Part shown: positions 1 through 9,109 of the stretch, piece by piece | How positions within the stretch are numbered: the stretch's first letter is position 1 | Layout of the letters: each line of letters begins with the position of its first letter | NCBI GenBank assembly: GCA_016839785.1 | Contig: JAEOTQ010000189.1 | Span: 1-54,134 of the forward strand | DNA from: Candidatus Hodarchaeota archaeon | GTDB taxonomy: Archaea; Asgardarchaeota; Heimdallarchaeia; Hodarchaeales; Hodarchaeaceae | DNA: 54,134 nucleotides | Direction: 5' to 3' | Position numbers and translations under genes: made by a program | Notes under the pieces: generated by a model | The model's database searches: none | What the model was told of the DNA's origin: nothing | The model's input: the letters and a program-made list of their open reading frames with translations, nothing else

Positions 1-2
1 AA

Positions 3-1958
3 AGCGTAATTTTTAATTTACTAACAGGACTTCATCAACATATTGGTAATTGGCCTGGGAAAACGATTGAAAAAGCAGTTGGTTCAGTATTTCATGAAGG
101 ATATGAGATCGAGATAATAGATTTGCCAGGGATTTACTCCTTGAGTACCTATTCTCTTGAAGAGATTATTTCACGTGAATTCATTATTACAGAAAAGCCT
201 GATGTTATTATTAATGTTGTTGATGGCTCTATTTTGGAACGAAATTTGTTCTTCACTTTACAGTTGATGGAACTAAATACTCCATTGATCTTGTTAGTCA
301 ATCAAATGGATATAGCAAAGAGTAAAGGAATTATAATAGATTTTAGGAAACTAGAGACAGCATTAGGTTTTCCTGTGATTCCAACTATAGCTACAAGAGG
401 AATTGGATTTAAAAGAGTTATAGAGAACATTGTAGCAATTTACAAGGGGATAAAAAAGGGCGATGCCAAAACAATATTTTATGGCCCTGAACTTGAAACT
501 CAAATTAGTAAGGTTCAAAAAGTACTAGAGATAAATAAACTACTCCCCACTTATCCTAAAAGGTGGCTTGCTCTCAAAATATTAGAAGAAGATGAAGAAA
601 TACTTAAACAAATACAAAGAGAACAGAAAGCTCCCCTCCAGCATTTTATAATAGATCAGAAACAACCAGAAGAGTATACTGATATCCTAGCTTTTAGTAA
701 GTCATTAATTAGTTCATTAGAGGAATTTCATGGTCATTCGTGTGGATCACTAATTACTTCAGAAAGATATGAGTTCGTGAATTGCATTATAAACGAGGTT
801 CAACAAATAAAAGCTGAAATTGCTCCCTCTCTTGGAGAACGCATTGATTCAATCATTCTTCATCCAGTTCTTGGTTATTTTATTTTATTTGTATTTGTGA
901 CTTCACTTTTACTTGGAGTGTTTTATATCGGGGATACTGTCTCCAGTTCACTGTTAGTTTTATTTGAAAATATGAAACCTTTCTATGTTAATATTTTCGG
1001 AGAAGCACTTCCATCAGAATTCATATGGGCTTCCATGGAAGGTTTCATGGGTGGTATCTCGATCGCGTTACCGTATATACTTCCTTTTTATTTAATCTTG
1101 GGCGTTTTAGAGGATTCAGGTTATATGACTCGAATTGCTTTCCTGATGGATCGTCTGATGCATACCATCGGATTACATGGAAAAGCTTTCATTCCCTGTA
1201 TGTTAGGAATCGGATGTAATGTACCTGCTTGTCTGGGTTGCCGCATACTGGAGCGTCAACGCGATCGAACACTGGCTATATTCATTGTCACTTTAATACC
1301 CTGTACTGCACAGACACTCATTATCTTCGCACTAGTAGGAAGATATATGGGATTTCATTGGGTTCTCCTTCTTTATTTGTTAAATTTGTTGGTTATCATT
1401 ATTTTAGGGAAATTAGCTCTGAAAATACTTCCTGGAGAACCTATGGGTCTTATTATGGAAATGGTTTTCTTAAAAAAGCCAAATACAAAAGTAGTACTAA
1501 TCCAAACATGGTTTAGACTTAAAGAGTTCATTTTTATTGCATTACCGTTGATAATCCTTGGGAACATAATTCTAAAAGCTTTGGAAATTTATGAGCTCTT
1601 AGACATAATAAATACTGTATTATCACCAGTAACTGTGACTTTGTTGGAACTTCCTGAAGAAATCGGAATTGCACTCATTTTTGGTATTTTTCGGAAGGAA
1701 TTAGCTGTCATTTTACTTGGAACCCTCTTTGGAACAATGGATTTTGCTAGTGTGATGAGTCCTGTTCAGATGATTGTATTTTCAATTGTTACCATGTTCT
1801 ATATTCCTTGTATTGCAGCAATTGCTGCTTTAAGGAGAGAATTGAGATGGAAAAAAACATTGGCTATAGTGGGATTTGAAATTTCATTCGCGATTATTCT
1901 CGGAGCTGTTGTGAGCAGAGTGTTTCATCTTTCTAGCGATCTGGGCTTGATATTCTAG
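3..1958 (+). CDS. feoB: Ferrous iron transporter FeoB (5'-truncated by window edge)
   Basis: FeoB is a membrane protein that imports Fe(II), driven or gated by its N-terminal GTPase domain. The frame is open from base 3, so the gene starts left of the window and the P-loop is lost. What remains shows GNWPGKT (G2 region), DLPG (G3, just before base 135), NQMD (G4) and an ATRG G5-like motif, then a helical linker, then about eight hydrophobic segments. The FeoB gate signature is present: GIGCNVPAC followed by an ERQRD stretch. A TTG inside the DLPG motif cannot be the real start because conserved sequence continues upstream of it. A feoA partner would be expected upstream, outside the window. 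Confidence 0.95.
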   Translation, partial: SVIFNLLTGLHQHIGNWPGKTIEKAVGSVFHEGYEIEIIDLPGIYSLSTYSLEEIISREFIITEKPDVIINVVDGSILERNLFFTLQLMELNTPLILLVNQMDIAKSKGIIIDFRKLETALGFPVIPTIATRGIGFKRVIENIVAIYKGIKKGDAKTIFYGPELETQISKVQKVLEINKLLPTYPKRWLALKILEEDEEILKQIQREQKAPLQHFIIDQKQPEEYTDILAFSKSLISSLEEFHGHSCGSLITSERYEFVNCIINEVQQIKAEIAPSLGERIDSIILHPVLGYFILFVFVTSLLLGVFYIGDTVSSSLLVLFENMKPFYVNIFGEALPSEFIWASMEGFMGGISIALPYILPFYLILGVLEDSGYMTRIAFLMDRLMHTIGLHGKAFIPCMLGIGCNVPACLGCRILERQRDRTLAIFIVTLIPCTAQTLIIFALVGRYMGFHWVLLLYLLNLLVIIILGKLALKILPGEPMGLIMEMVFLKKPNTKVVLIQTWFRLKEFIFIALPLIILGNIILKALEIYELLDIINTVLSPVTVTLLELPEEIGIALIFGIFRKELAVILLGTLFGTMDFASVMSPVQMIVFSIVTMFYIPCIAAIAALRRELRWKKTLAIVGFEISFAIILGAVVSRVFHLSSDLGLIF

Positions 1959-2167
1959 CTTTATCAAAACAGTTAATATAAGCACTTGAAGCAATCTAGG
2001 GAGGAAGAGAATTAATGCTGAAATTCATATATCAGGGTAAGATGATTCTGGAATCACTGAAGAAATCATTCTAGAACAGAATTGATACTGAAAACTTGAT
2101 TAATATTAAGTAGAATGAAAAATAACTTTCGTTCTGAGGCTGATATTTCCTATTGATAAATCATAAT

Positions 2168-2503
2168 TTATTCAATGTTTTCTAATAATTTTCGTAATGT
2201 AGTAACATACGTTTTAAACACATTTGTCCCTTCACTAGTGATCTCGACAATCGTCAATGGTCTCCATGAAATAACTTTGCGTATTGAAACATAACCCAGT
2301 TTTTTCAGCTTTCTAAGGTGATAATCAAGATTACCTGGTGTTAATTTAAGTAGGCGTTGTAGTTCACTAAAACCAACACTTCTATTAAGATAGAGTAGGA
2401 ATAAAATACTGAATCGTGGTTGTTTAGCAATATCTTCATTTTCACGAAGTGTAATATGATACGAGACCAGAGTTGCCTCTTCTGTATCTCTCGACTGATC
2501 CAT
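2168..2503 (-). CDS. Winged-helix transcriptional regulator
   Basis: A 111-residue ArsR/MarR-like winged-helix protein. Residues about 30-75 form the helix-turn-helix, with FSELQRLLKLTPGNLDYHLRKL as the recognition region, followed by a wing (YVSIRKV...WRPLTIVEIT) and a C-terminal helix that may dimerise. No metal or ligand site is evident. Its ATG overlaps the TAA of the upstream membrane-protein gene by one base (TAATG), so the two are almost certainly co-translated. It probably controls its own operon or works with the membrane partner; the signal is unknown. Confidence 0.7.
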   Translation of the reverse strand: MDQSRDTEEATLVSYHITLRENEDIAKQPRFSILFLLYLNRSVGFSELQRLLKLTPGNLDYHLRKLKKLGYVSIRKVISWRPLTIVEITSEGTNVFKTYVTTLRKLLENIE

Positions 2504-3156
2504 TAGAAATTCCCATCGAGAATTTTTCCTGCCATATACATCGAATAAAATCCCCCTGACAAAAAGCTATATGCGAAAACAATGGCTGTGGATATTTGAG
2601 CAAGAACTATTAAATCTAGAAATACCATTAATGTTAAAGGAATCGATGACATAAGAAGAACAGTTCCTGATATCAGTAGTTCTTTGTATCTCCCATGAAT
2701 TTTTTCTAGAAGCAGATAGGAGAATATTAGTGCAATACTGCTTACTACTACGTATGAAACTATATGAAATGGTGCTATGATAAAATTCGGAATCTGAAAT
2801 AAGATAAACCATGTTAACCCTAGGAGGATCCCATGATAATGCCCAATAATAGACGAGGGTTCATCTTCTTCTTTAGTTCTTAGGGTCAATTTTGGGACTG
2901 AGAGAAAGATGTAAAGAGTAAAACTTGTACCGAATAATACACATAAACCTGTAGCTAAAAATTTTAAAAATATTTCCTCTACATCCAATAGAATGGATAA
3001 TTGGGTATTCAGCGTAAATATCGTTATTGTTAATGGCAGTAAGATGCCCCAGATAATCATTACTTTCCCCCATGCTCTACGGTACATGTAATCTGAATAT
3101 CTATCAATAATCAGGAAAGTATCACTTATATTTCCTAGATTTTTCATTATTCTCAC
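2503..3156 (-). CDS. Hypothetical polytopic membrane protein paired with a regulator
   Basis: A 217-residue protein with about six hydrophobic segments and short charged loops; I do not recognise a family. It is first in a two-gene operon with the winged-helix regulator at 2168. The GTG at 3156 lies about 26 nt after a TATA-like element, which fits a leaderless transcript; the ATG at 3147 is an alternative. The same arrangement of a winged-helix gene with a polytopic membrane protein recurs at 15184-16869. A membrane sensor for the regulator is one possibility, but this is inference. Confidence 0.65.
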   Translation of the reverse strand: MRIMKNLGNISDTFLIIDRYSDYMYRRAWGKVMIIWGILLPLTITIFTLNTQLSILLDVEEIFLKFLATGLCVLFGTSFTLYIFLSVPKLTLRTKEEDEPSSIIGHYHGILLGLTWFILFQIPNFIIAPFHIVSYVVVSSIALIFSYLLLEKIHGRYKELLISGTVLLMSSIPLTLMVFLDLIVLAQISTAIVFAYSFLSGGFYSMYMAGKILDGNF

Positions 3157-3178
3157 AGGCTTGTTATTATCATATATC

Positions 3179-3186
3179 TATATAAC
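3179..3186 (-). promoter_or_regulatory. TATA-like box of the 3156-2168 operon
   Basis: On the minus strand the sequence reads TTATATAG. Its centre is about 26 nt upstream of the GTG at 3156, the usual archaeal box-A to start distance for a leaderless mRNA. No ribosome binding site lies between. Confidence 0.45.
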
Positions 3187-3438
3187 TACATGTCCTATTC
3201 TGCGTTACAAAGCTAATTTGCATTTAAGATCTAACTGAATTAACCAGAACAAAAAGAACACATTACCTTCTGACACTCTTTCAAAGAAGAATTTATCTTC
3301 CTGAATTGTATTTTAAGAGGATATGTTCCTTCATTAAAAAATATGGACTGTAGGTTGATAATCTACATCAATGAACCGTTTTACATTATTTATTAGGGTA
3401 GATAATTTATCCGTATTAATTCTGTAATCCAGAGTTTG

Positions 3439-3455
3439 TTTCTGTGTTACAGAAA
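3439..3455. promoter_or_regulatory. Inverted repeat, possible operator for the ABC exporter
   Basis: TTTCTGT-GTT-ACAGAAA is a perfect 7-bp inverted repeat with a 3-bp centre. It lies just upstream of a TATA-like element and about 70 nt before the exporter ATPase start. The size suits a dimeric winged-helix regulator, for example the one encoded divergently at 2168. This is inference from position and symmetry only. Confidence 0.3.
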
Positions 3456-3521
3456 TTAAACCTATCTTAAAAAGATTAGTGGTAGTATTGTTTTAGATGC
3501 TTAAAAAAGGTGAAATTAAAA

Positions 3522-4472
3522 ATGAATGCCATTGTCGTTAAGAATCTAATAAAAGATTATGAAGAAATAAATATTTTGAATAGAATTAATTTAATTATTG
3601 AGGAAGGGGAATTCTTCACTCTGATGGGTCCTAATGGATCAGGAAAATCAACTCTGGTTTCCATCATTACTGGAACAACACTTCCGACTCAAGGAGCTGT
3701 TAACATTCATGGTTCCGATATATTTGACGAACCGAATAAAGTAAAATCCCTAATCGGCTATGTACCTCAGGAAAATTTTACTAGTCCACGTTTAACGGGT
3801 AAAGAAAACCTACTCTACTTCGCCCAGCTTTCTGGACTAAGTAAAAAAGCTGCAAAAGAATGGACGAAAGTAGTACTAGAAAAAATGGGACTTTCTGATG
3901 ATGCAAGCAAATTAGTATCAAAATATAGTGGGGGGATGCGTAAACGACTTGAGGTAGCTACAGCTCTTGTACCTGGTATTAAAATTCTTATATTAGACGA
4001 ACCAACGACAGGTTTCGATCCTGCAGCCAGAAAAATGTTATTAGATTCATTACTAGAGATTAACCGAGAGGGTATGACCATTTTTCTTGTTACACATATT
4101 GGTGAAGATGCAGAAGTTGCTAAAATTGTAGCTTTTATGAAGAATGGCGAAATAATTGTGCAAGATAGCCCAAGTGCATTAAAAACAAAGTTTAAGGAGC
4201 AGAATGCCATTGACATCAAATTACACATAAGAAATAGTGATATTCATAGAGCACTGGAACGCATTAACAAAGGTAGGAGGGTAATAGAGACAAAAGAGGG
4301 CTATAAAGTCTACTGCGAAAGTCCTGAAGAAATCTTTCCCTTAATACTTAGTTACCTGAATGATATTGGATGTTCTGCAAGTAAATTTGAGCTGAATCCC
4401 CCATCCCTTGAGGATATTTTCTTCTTTCATACACAGGAGAAGACACAAAAAAAGAAGGAGGAAGAAAAATGA
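3522..4472 (+). CDS. ABC exporter ATP-binding subunit (ABC-2 type)
   Basis: ATPase of a drug, lipid or polysaccharide ABC-2 exporter. Visible motifs: Walker A GPNGSGKS (residues 36-43), Q-loop Q83, signature YSGGM (135-139), Walker B ILILDE ending D159-E160, and switch His192. The last 100 residues form an extra domain like those appended to many ABC-2 ATPases, ending in a Lys/Glu-rich tail. I chose the ATG at 3522 because AAGGTG lies 8-12 nt before it; an in-frame GTG at 3510 overlaps that Shine-Dalgarno. The stop overlaps the permease start (ATGA), so the two are translationally coupled. The substrate cannot be told. Confidence 0.92.
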   Translation: MNAIVVKNLIKDYEEINILNRINLIIEEGEFFTLMGPNGSGKSTLVSIITGTTLPTQGAVNIHGSDIFDEPNKVKSLIGYVPQENFTSPRLTGKENLLYFAQLSGLSKKAAKEWTKVVLEKMGLSDDASKLVSKYSGGMRKRLEVATALVPGIKILILDEPTTGFDPAARKMLLDSLLEINREGMTIFLVTHIGEDAEVAKIVAFMKNGEIIVQDSPSALKTKFKEQNAIDIKLHIRNSDIHRALERINKGRRVIETKEGYKVYCESPEEIFPLILSYLNDIGCSASKFELNPPSLEDIFFFHTQEKTQKKKEEEK

Positions 4473-5236
4473 ATCAATTTTTTGCAGTATATAGTAAATC
4501 TCTCAAGGAATATATGAGGGATAAGGTGATTATAGGATCTACAATTGGAACGCCTTTATTATTCATATTTTTACTTCCTATTGTATTTTTTGGAAATATC
4601 CCTCAAGATTTTTTACCTACTCTAAAGGGTATGAATACTTTAGCACAAATCACATTAACTATTATGATTATTGGACAATCCAATCTCTCTGGTTCCATTG
4701 TTGCTGATAGAGAACGTGGTCTTTACAGAAAAATTGCTTCTCTGCCGCTTAATCCCGTTAAAGAAGTTCTAGGTAGAATTTTCGCCTCTTTGGTCTTCAG
4801 TATAATTGGGACATTCTTTCTCTTTATTATTGGTTATCTATACGGTGCAGAATTCAGAATTAATGTAATAGATCTAATAGTTGCAGTATTCTTCCTACTA
4901 TTAATCTTTGTAGCCTCTACAGGGATAGGTTTAATTATATCATCGGTTATTAATGGAGAATCAGCTGCAACGCATCTAGGGATTGGTATAAGCTTATTAA
5001 TATTTTTCATTGGAATAGGCATACCATACACCCAATTACCATCTCAATTACAGGATTTTTCTCGGATAAATCCATTAACTGCCGCTTTTGCACCTGTAGT
5101 ATATTTACTCGAAGGTCCAGGTGTGCTTGGGTATAATCCATTTACATTTGTTCAAATAACATCTACCATAATATTATCGACTCTTTTATTTGGTATTGGC
5201 CTCTATTTTTACAAAAATGTAGCTTGGAGAAAATGA
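4469..5236 (+). CDS. ABC-2 type exporter permease
   Basis: The membrane partner of the preceding ATPase: 255 residues with six predicted helices, beginning with a short cytoplasmic segment (YSKSLKEYMRDK) and a hydrophobic stretch, as in the ABC2_membrane family. The cytoplasmic loop VADRERGLYRKIASLPLNP is the typical coupling region that contacts the ATPase. An AGGAGG lies upstream inside the ATPase gene, and the ATGA overlap ties the two together. Probably a homodimer in a two-component exporter. Confidence 0.9.
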   Translation: MNQFFAVYSKSLKEYMRDKVIIGSTIGTPLLFIFLLPIVFFGNIPQDFLPTLKGMNTLAQITLTIMIIGQSNLSGSIVADRERGLYRKIASLPLNPVKEVLGRIFASLVFSIIGTFFLFIIGYLYGAEFRINVIDLIVAVFFLLLIFVASTGIGLIISSVINGESAATHLGIGISLLIFFIGIGIPYTQLPSQLQDFSRINPLTAAFAPVVYLLEGPGVLGYNPFTFVQITSTIILSTLLFGIGLYFYKNVAWRK

Positions 5237-5305
5237 TAATCCAAATATGGAGCTTTTAGTACAGGGTCGAATTGGGGGTGTCAGTTTCTAATCAAAACTG
5301 CCCTG

Positions 5306-5854
5306 CTATTCTCCACTGGTTTTTTTGAATGTAAAAATTCCATTTTTCTCTCCAATGAATACCATAGAACCATCTTCAATCCAGGTAATCAATTGCTTTC
5401 TTGAAGATTTGATCGATATATACCCCTTTTTTCGTAATACTCTTTTTAATTCTGTTAAAATATTCTTAAACGCCAGTTCATTACGTAAGATTCTTGGTAC
5501 CCCGAAAAGAAATGCTAAATCAATACTCTGGTCAGGTAGTCCAGTACTCGCTGCATCAGCAGCAATAAGTGTAATATTCCTCCGATTTCTTTTATTTATT
5601 TTCAGTTGTACTCTTTTAATTGCTAATGGGTGATTATCTAAGGCATAAACTGTCCCTGTATCCCCTACAATTTTGGAGCAGGGAATTGTGAAATAGCCTG
5701 GTCCACACCCAATTTCCAAAACATTCTGCCCAGATTTAACACCTGCATTTTTTAGAGTTTCATAAGGATTACCAAATCTTCTTCGGAGTGGATTATCGTG
5801 AATCATAGACATTATCCAAAATGCCCAATTGGATCCATGCTTATCATTTTGCAT
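5306..5854 (-). CDS. Class I SAM-dependent methyltransferase
   Basis: 182 residues. Motif I VLEIGCGPGYF (around residues 46-56) is the SAM-binding loop, followed by the acidic ALDNHP strand, an AADAAS motif and an FLFGVPRIL post-motif. The fold resembles UbiE/Methyltransf_11-type small-molecule methyltransferases; the acceptor is unknown. The gene is convergent with the ABC exporter and transcribed alone. Its upstream region contains a perfect 20-bp palindrome overlapping a likely TATA box (5886-5905), suggesting dedicated repression. Confidence 0.85.
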   Translation of the reverse strand: MQNDKHGSNWAFWIMSMIHDNPLRRRFGNPYETLKNAGVKSGQNVLEIGCGPGYFTIPCSKIVGDTGTVYALDNHPLAIKRVQLKINKRNRRNITLIAADAASTGLPDQSIDLAFLFGVPRILRNELAFKNILTELKRVLRKKGYISIKSSRKQLITWIEDGSMVFIGEKNGIFTFKKTSGE

Positions 5855-5885
5855 GGTTATTTTGTTCGTGTGAATGGCGTAAAAA

Positions 5886-5905
5886 GTTTTGCATATTTAT
5901 GCAAA
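5886..5905. promoter_or_regulatory. Perfect 20-bp palindrome overlapping a methyltransferase TATA box
   Basis: Half-sites TTTTGCATA and TATGCAAAA are exact reverse complements around a central TT. The repeat begins 32 nt upstream of the methyltransferase ATG (5854). Its centre can act as a TATA element, so a protein bound here would block the basal factors. Operator function is inferred. Confidence 0.5.
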
Positions 5906-6146
5906 AGTCCTTTCACTAAGAACTTTTAGTTGAATTCTACGACATTAAGAAAAAAGAGGGCTAGTTATCTAAAAATCCGTCTAACTTTCTTTTTTTTCAG
6001 ATAATTCCGCTAGCCTTTCCTCAATTAGTTCAATTTCCTTTTTCCTAACAATATTCTTTCTTGTCCTTAGCAATCTTAAGAGGAAGAGAATCCACACGGA
6101 GACTCATATCCTGGGTTCGACGATAAAGTTATTCATTATCTCCCTA

Positions 6147-7886
6147 TTGATAGGCTTTTTTGTAGGACAGGAAGAGATATTACTTTCATTCACGCTACCA
6201 TTCGATTTATCTTATTTAAATTTTGAAAGTTTCGTTTTAATAATTACGTTATTGTTTGGAATATTTTTAAATAGTTTAAAATTATCTTTATTTAAAAATT
6301 ATGGATTTGATGGATATCAAGCCTTTATAAAGAGCCTTTTCCGTGGTTTTTGGGTGATGGGAGTCACTCTTTATCTTTTAGTTGCATTTGATGTTTTACA
6401 GGAAGAAACACCCATCTTTGGATCACATTGGGAGATCTATATTTTCTACTTTCTAGTGACTTACCTTGCAATATCCTTCCTACCTTTTTCACATAATTCT
6501 CTCTCAAATTTAATCCATAAACGAAATTCACTAGTGAATTTCCGTGATAGTGCCCTTGGAACCTCTTTGACACTAATTATCCTCGATTTCATCTTTAATG
6601 AATTATCTGATCCATTTTGGAATTCATTGCTTCCGTTCCTCTTTTTAACTTCAATAATCTTGTTAATTATTCGAGATGAGGAAATACCATATCTGGAAAA
6701 ATTGTACGATAAATCATTAACCAAAACTAAAGAAATGGCAGATAAATTGAACAGTTCAGAGTTTCAAGTAGCGGAGGATGTTTTCATTCCAAAGAAAACT
6801 CTTGATATCATAAAGAAGGGATCTTCCAATCTTTCAGCTAATAAAAACTCAATATTAATCCCAGTAAGCATATCTCAAGACATCGTCACCGTTGAAGCTC
6901 TTGGTGATTTATCCTTAAATGTAAAAGACTCACTAGGTCGTATGAAAAAAGAGTCCACCGGAAAAACTACATTTATGATTTCTAGAAAGGAATGGCAAGA
7001 CCTTTCTCGGCGAATGAAGGTTGAAAAACTCGATAGTCTGGATTTATCAAAGCTTAGACTAGGTATTTTAACTAAAGATGAATTAATTGATGATATTAAG
7101 TCATCCTTCCAGCTTTACAAGGAAAAATTCAATACCATGGGAATAGATCGAATCGAAGCCAATTTGCAGATGATTAAAGGCAAATATAATATGAATGTTA
7201 GTGAGTCGAAAACTGAATTCAATTTTCCTGGAATAAAGTTAATTGATGAAAAAGATTCAATGTTATTTAAAATGGGGTCGATAGAAGCTATTGATGTAAA
7301 GAGAGAATTACCTAACGAGCAAAAAGCCAAATATTTCAACATAAAATTGCCATTTATAACAGCCTCAGAAATAGAGCATGATAGTAGATATTTTGCGATC
7401 AATATGCCTTTTGTCTCTGCCTTGGAAACTCCCAAAGGTATGATGATGAACATTTTCGGCTTTGATGTAACAGATGGGGACAAGCAAGCTATTCTGAACG
7501 ATTTGGATCGAATGCTTGGAGTTCAAGCAAAATTTCATGATTATTATCATTTTAGAATGTCAAATGTGCTATCTGTTGAAAAAAATCCAAATTTTGTCTT
7601 AACACAGAATAAAAATGACACTGATCCGAAGCTGCTTTTGGCTGGATCTGATGATTCCTTTTATATCGATGAAGAACTGCCAGATAGCGTCTTTTCTGAA
7701 CCAAAGCTGATTGAAGCCGTATCCACAGATTCTTCTATGATTATAGATATTGCTGAAGAGGACATTACAATGTTGGACGATGAAATGATTAAGAGAGAAA
7801 ACAATTTTAGAATCTGTTTAGATTTAAAGTTAGAGAAATTAATCAAAAGAATTGATAGTATTACTAAGAATGAATTCATTGAGTAA
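6147..7886 (+). CDS. Unknown membrane protein with large cytoplasmic domain
   Basis: 579 residues, family not recognised. Residues 1-175 contain about six hydrophobic helices; the remaining 400 residues are soluble, beginning with a charged helix (LEKLYDKSLTKTKEMADKL). An internal near-repeat occurs at about residues 394-432: YFNIKLPFITASE is followed by YFAINMPFVSALE. The C-terminus is acidic, then ends in a Lys-rich helix. The start is uncertain: TTG at 6147 is the first usual start, but the frame stays open further upstream without ATG, and a hydrophobic segment begins before it. It is followed directly by a 33-codon ORF and a GNAT gene, so probably heads a small operon. Confidence 0.6.
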   Translation: MIGFFVGQEEILLSFTLPFDLSYLNFESFVLIITLLFGIFLNSLKLSLFKNYGFDGYQAFIKSLFRGFWVMGVTLYLLVAFDVLQEETPIFGSHWEIYIFYFLVTYLAISFLPFSHNSLSNLIHKRNSLVNFRDSALGTSLTLIILDFIFNELSDPFWNSLLPFLFLTSIILLIIRDEEIPYLEKLYDKSLTKTKEMADKLNSSEFQVAEDVFIPKKTLDIIKKGSSNLSANKNSILIPVSISQDIVTVEALGDLSLNVKDSLGRMKKESTGKTTFMISRKEWQDLSRRMKVEKLDSLDLSKLRLGILTKDELIDDIKSSFQLYKEKFNTMGIDRIEANLQMIKGKYNMNVSESKTEFNFPGIKLIDEKDSMLFKMGSIEAIDVKRELPNEQKAKYFNIKLPFITASEIEHDSRYFAINMPFVSALETPKGMMMNIFGFDVTDGDKQAILNDLDRMLGVQAKFHDYYHFRMSNVLSVEKNPNFVLTQNKNDTDPKLLLAGSDDSFYIDEELPDSVFSEPKLIEAVSTDSSMIIDIAEEDITMLDDEMIKRENNFRICLDLKLEKLIKRIDSITKNEFIE

Positions 7887-7988
7887 ATGGGATTTGATAC
7901 CAATAAAGAATTCCTACAATGGTTATCTGAGCTCCCTGATGATATACCCATCAGAGTAGAGAAGGATATTGTGTATTTTGGAAAATGA
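7887..7988 (+). CDS. Possible micro-ORF, 33 residues
   Basis: An ATG follows directly on the stop of the preceding gene (TAAATG), giving a 33-residue acidic peptide beginning MGFDTNKEFLQWLSELPDD. It ends 30 nt before the GNAT start. Translational coupling by termination-reinitiation is plausible. There is no homologue I recognise; it could also be the remnant of a longer gene. Confidence 0.3.
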   Translation: MGFDTNKEFLQWLSELPDDIPIRVEKDIVYFGK

Positions 7989-8018
7989 AATAGATCGTTT
8001 AAAGGAGATTTGTTGGAA

Positions 8019-9059
8019 ATGGAATATGAAATTAAGATATTTGACCCTAAAAGTGCTTCAGATGCATTATGGGATAGTTTTTTGAGTTTAGAAGAAGAAA
8101 AATATCATGAAGAATATCCAGATGATCCTATTCCTGCAAAAGAAGAAACAAAAAAAACATTTCTATTCCCTAGTCCAAGATATACGAATATTTACTGGAT
8201 TGCACATCCCGAGGGAAAAGAAAATATACTTGGTTCTGCCAGCTTAATGATTTACGAAAAAAACCAGCCGTCTTATGAACAAAATAAGCATATGGCATTT
8301 TTACATATTGCCGTGAGGAAAAAATATCGTCGAAAAGGAATTGCGACCTCGATTCTGAAAAAAAACTTAGATTGGTTGAAACAGAATAGTAAAACCGTTC
8401 TACAAGGTGGTAGTCAACTGGAATCCGGAAAATTGTATTGTGCTTCTCTAAATGGAAAAAAAGCAATGACTGAAGAGGAAAGTCGACTATCACTAGACAA
8501 TATGAATTGGGATATGTTAAATGAGTGGAAGAATTCTGGTAGCCAACGAGCTAAAGGAGTAACGCTTGAGCAGTTCGAACAGGTTCCAGAAGAAGATATT
8601 GAAGAATTTTGTCAGCTTTTCACTGAAACCCTTAATCTGATACCCAGAGGGGAGTTAGAATGGGAAGCTAAAGAAACTCCTGAGGTACGAAAAGCCACAG
8701 AAGAACGACTTGCTAAATTAAAAACTACAAGAACAACCTTCGTCTCGAGAGAAAGTGAGGGTATACTCAGTGGATTAACAGAGACATTTTTGTTCAATGA
8801 TCGTCCCACACTTCTCTACCAAGGATTAACAGGAGTAAAGAAGGAATATCAAGGGAAAGGTCTTGGTAAATGGCTAAAAGCAGAAATGCTTTTCTATTGT
8901 AAAAAGAAGTTTCCTAACATTAAATTTGTCGCAACTGATTTTGCTCTTGTAAATGAGCCAATGATTGCAATAAACAGGAAACTTGGATTCAAGCACTACA
9001 GAACATGGGTTGACTACAAGTTCGATGTGGAAGAACTAGCCAAAACGGTATTACGTTAA
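8019..9059 (+). CDS. Tandem-GNAT N-acetyltransferase
   Basis: About 346 residues with two GNAT folds. The N-terminal copy has the acetyl-CoA-binding motif A: HIAVRKKYRRKGIA near residues 93-106. The C-terminal copy has GVKKEYQGKGLGKWL near 270-285, followed by ALVNEPMIAINRKLGF, the typical motif B. Two-domain GNATs often have one catalytic and one structural half; the substrate (amine, amino acid or antibiotic-like) is not predictable. ATG 8019 was chosen; TTG codons at 8010 and 8013 lie too close to the AAAGGAG at 8001-8007. Confidence 0.85.
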   Translation: MEYEIKIFDPKSASDALWDSFLSLEEEKYHEEYPDDPIPAKEETKKTFLFPSPRYTNIYWIAHPEGKENILGSASLMIYEKNQPSYEQNKHMAFLHIAVRKKYRRKGIATSILKKNLDWLKQNSKTVLQGGSQLESGKLYCASLNGKKAMTEEESRLSLDNMNWDMLNEWKNSGSQRAKGVTLEQFEQVPEEDIEEFCQLFTETLNLIPRGELEWEAKETPEVRKATEERLAKLKTTRTTFVSRESEGILSGLTETFLFNDRPTLLYQGLTGVKKEYQGKGLGKWLKAEMLFYCKKKFPNIKFVATDFALVNEPMIAINRKLGFKHYRTWVDYKFDVEELAKTVLR

Positions 9060-9109
9060 TCATTCAATGGTATCTAGGAAGTAACGTTAATGATTTCTTC
9101 TTATAAGTC

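Larger units (their letters stand above)
3157..3521. other. Divergent intergenic region
   Basis: AT-rich, non-coding spacer between the minus-strand membrane/regulator operon and the plus-strand ABC exporter. It holds the TATA box of the former, an inverted repeat at 3439-3455, and a TATA-like TCTTAAAAAG near 3470-3480 that may serve the exporter. No RNA gene or other conserved structure was seen. Confidence 0.5.

Noticed and set aside
3815..4228. 137-residue minus-strand ORF
   Set aside because: Antisense to the ABC ATPase, which has complete motifs.
5981..6097. 38-codon minus-strand ORF starting at GTG 6097, with a short hydrophobic start and a coiled-coil-like end (EIELIEERLAELSEK)
   Set aside because: Very short, no Shine-Dalgarno or promoter, and it lies partly in the possible upstream extension of the membrane gene. 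Could be a micro-protein but support is too thin.
6108..6128. GGTTCGA sequence resembling a tRNA T-loop
   Set aside because: No matching acceptor stem or anticodon arm around it.
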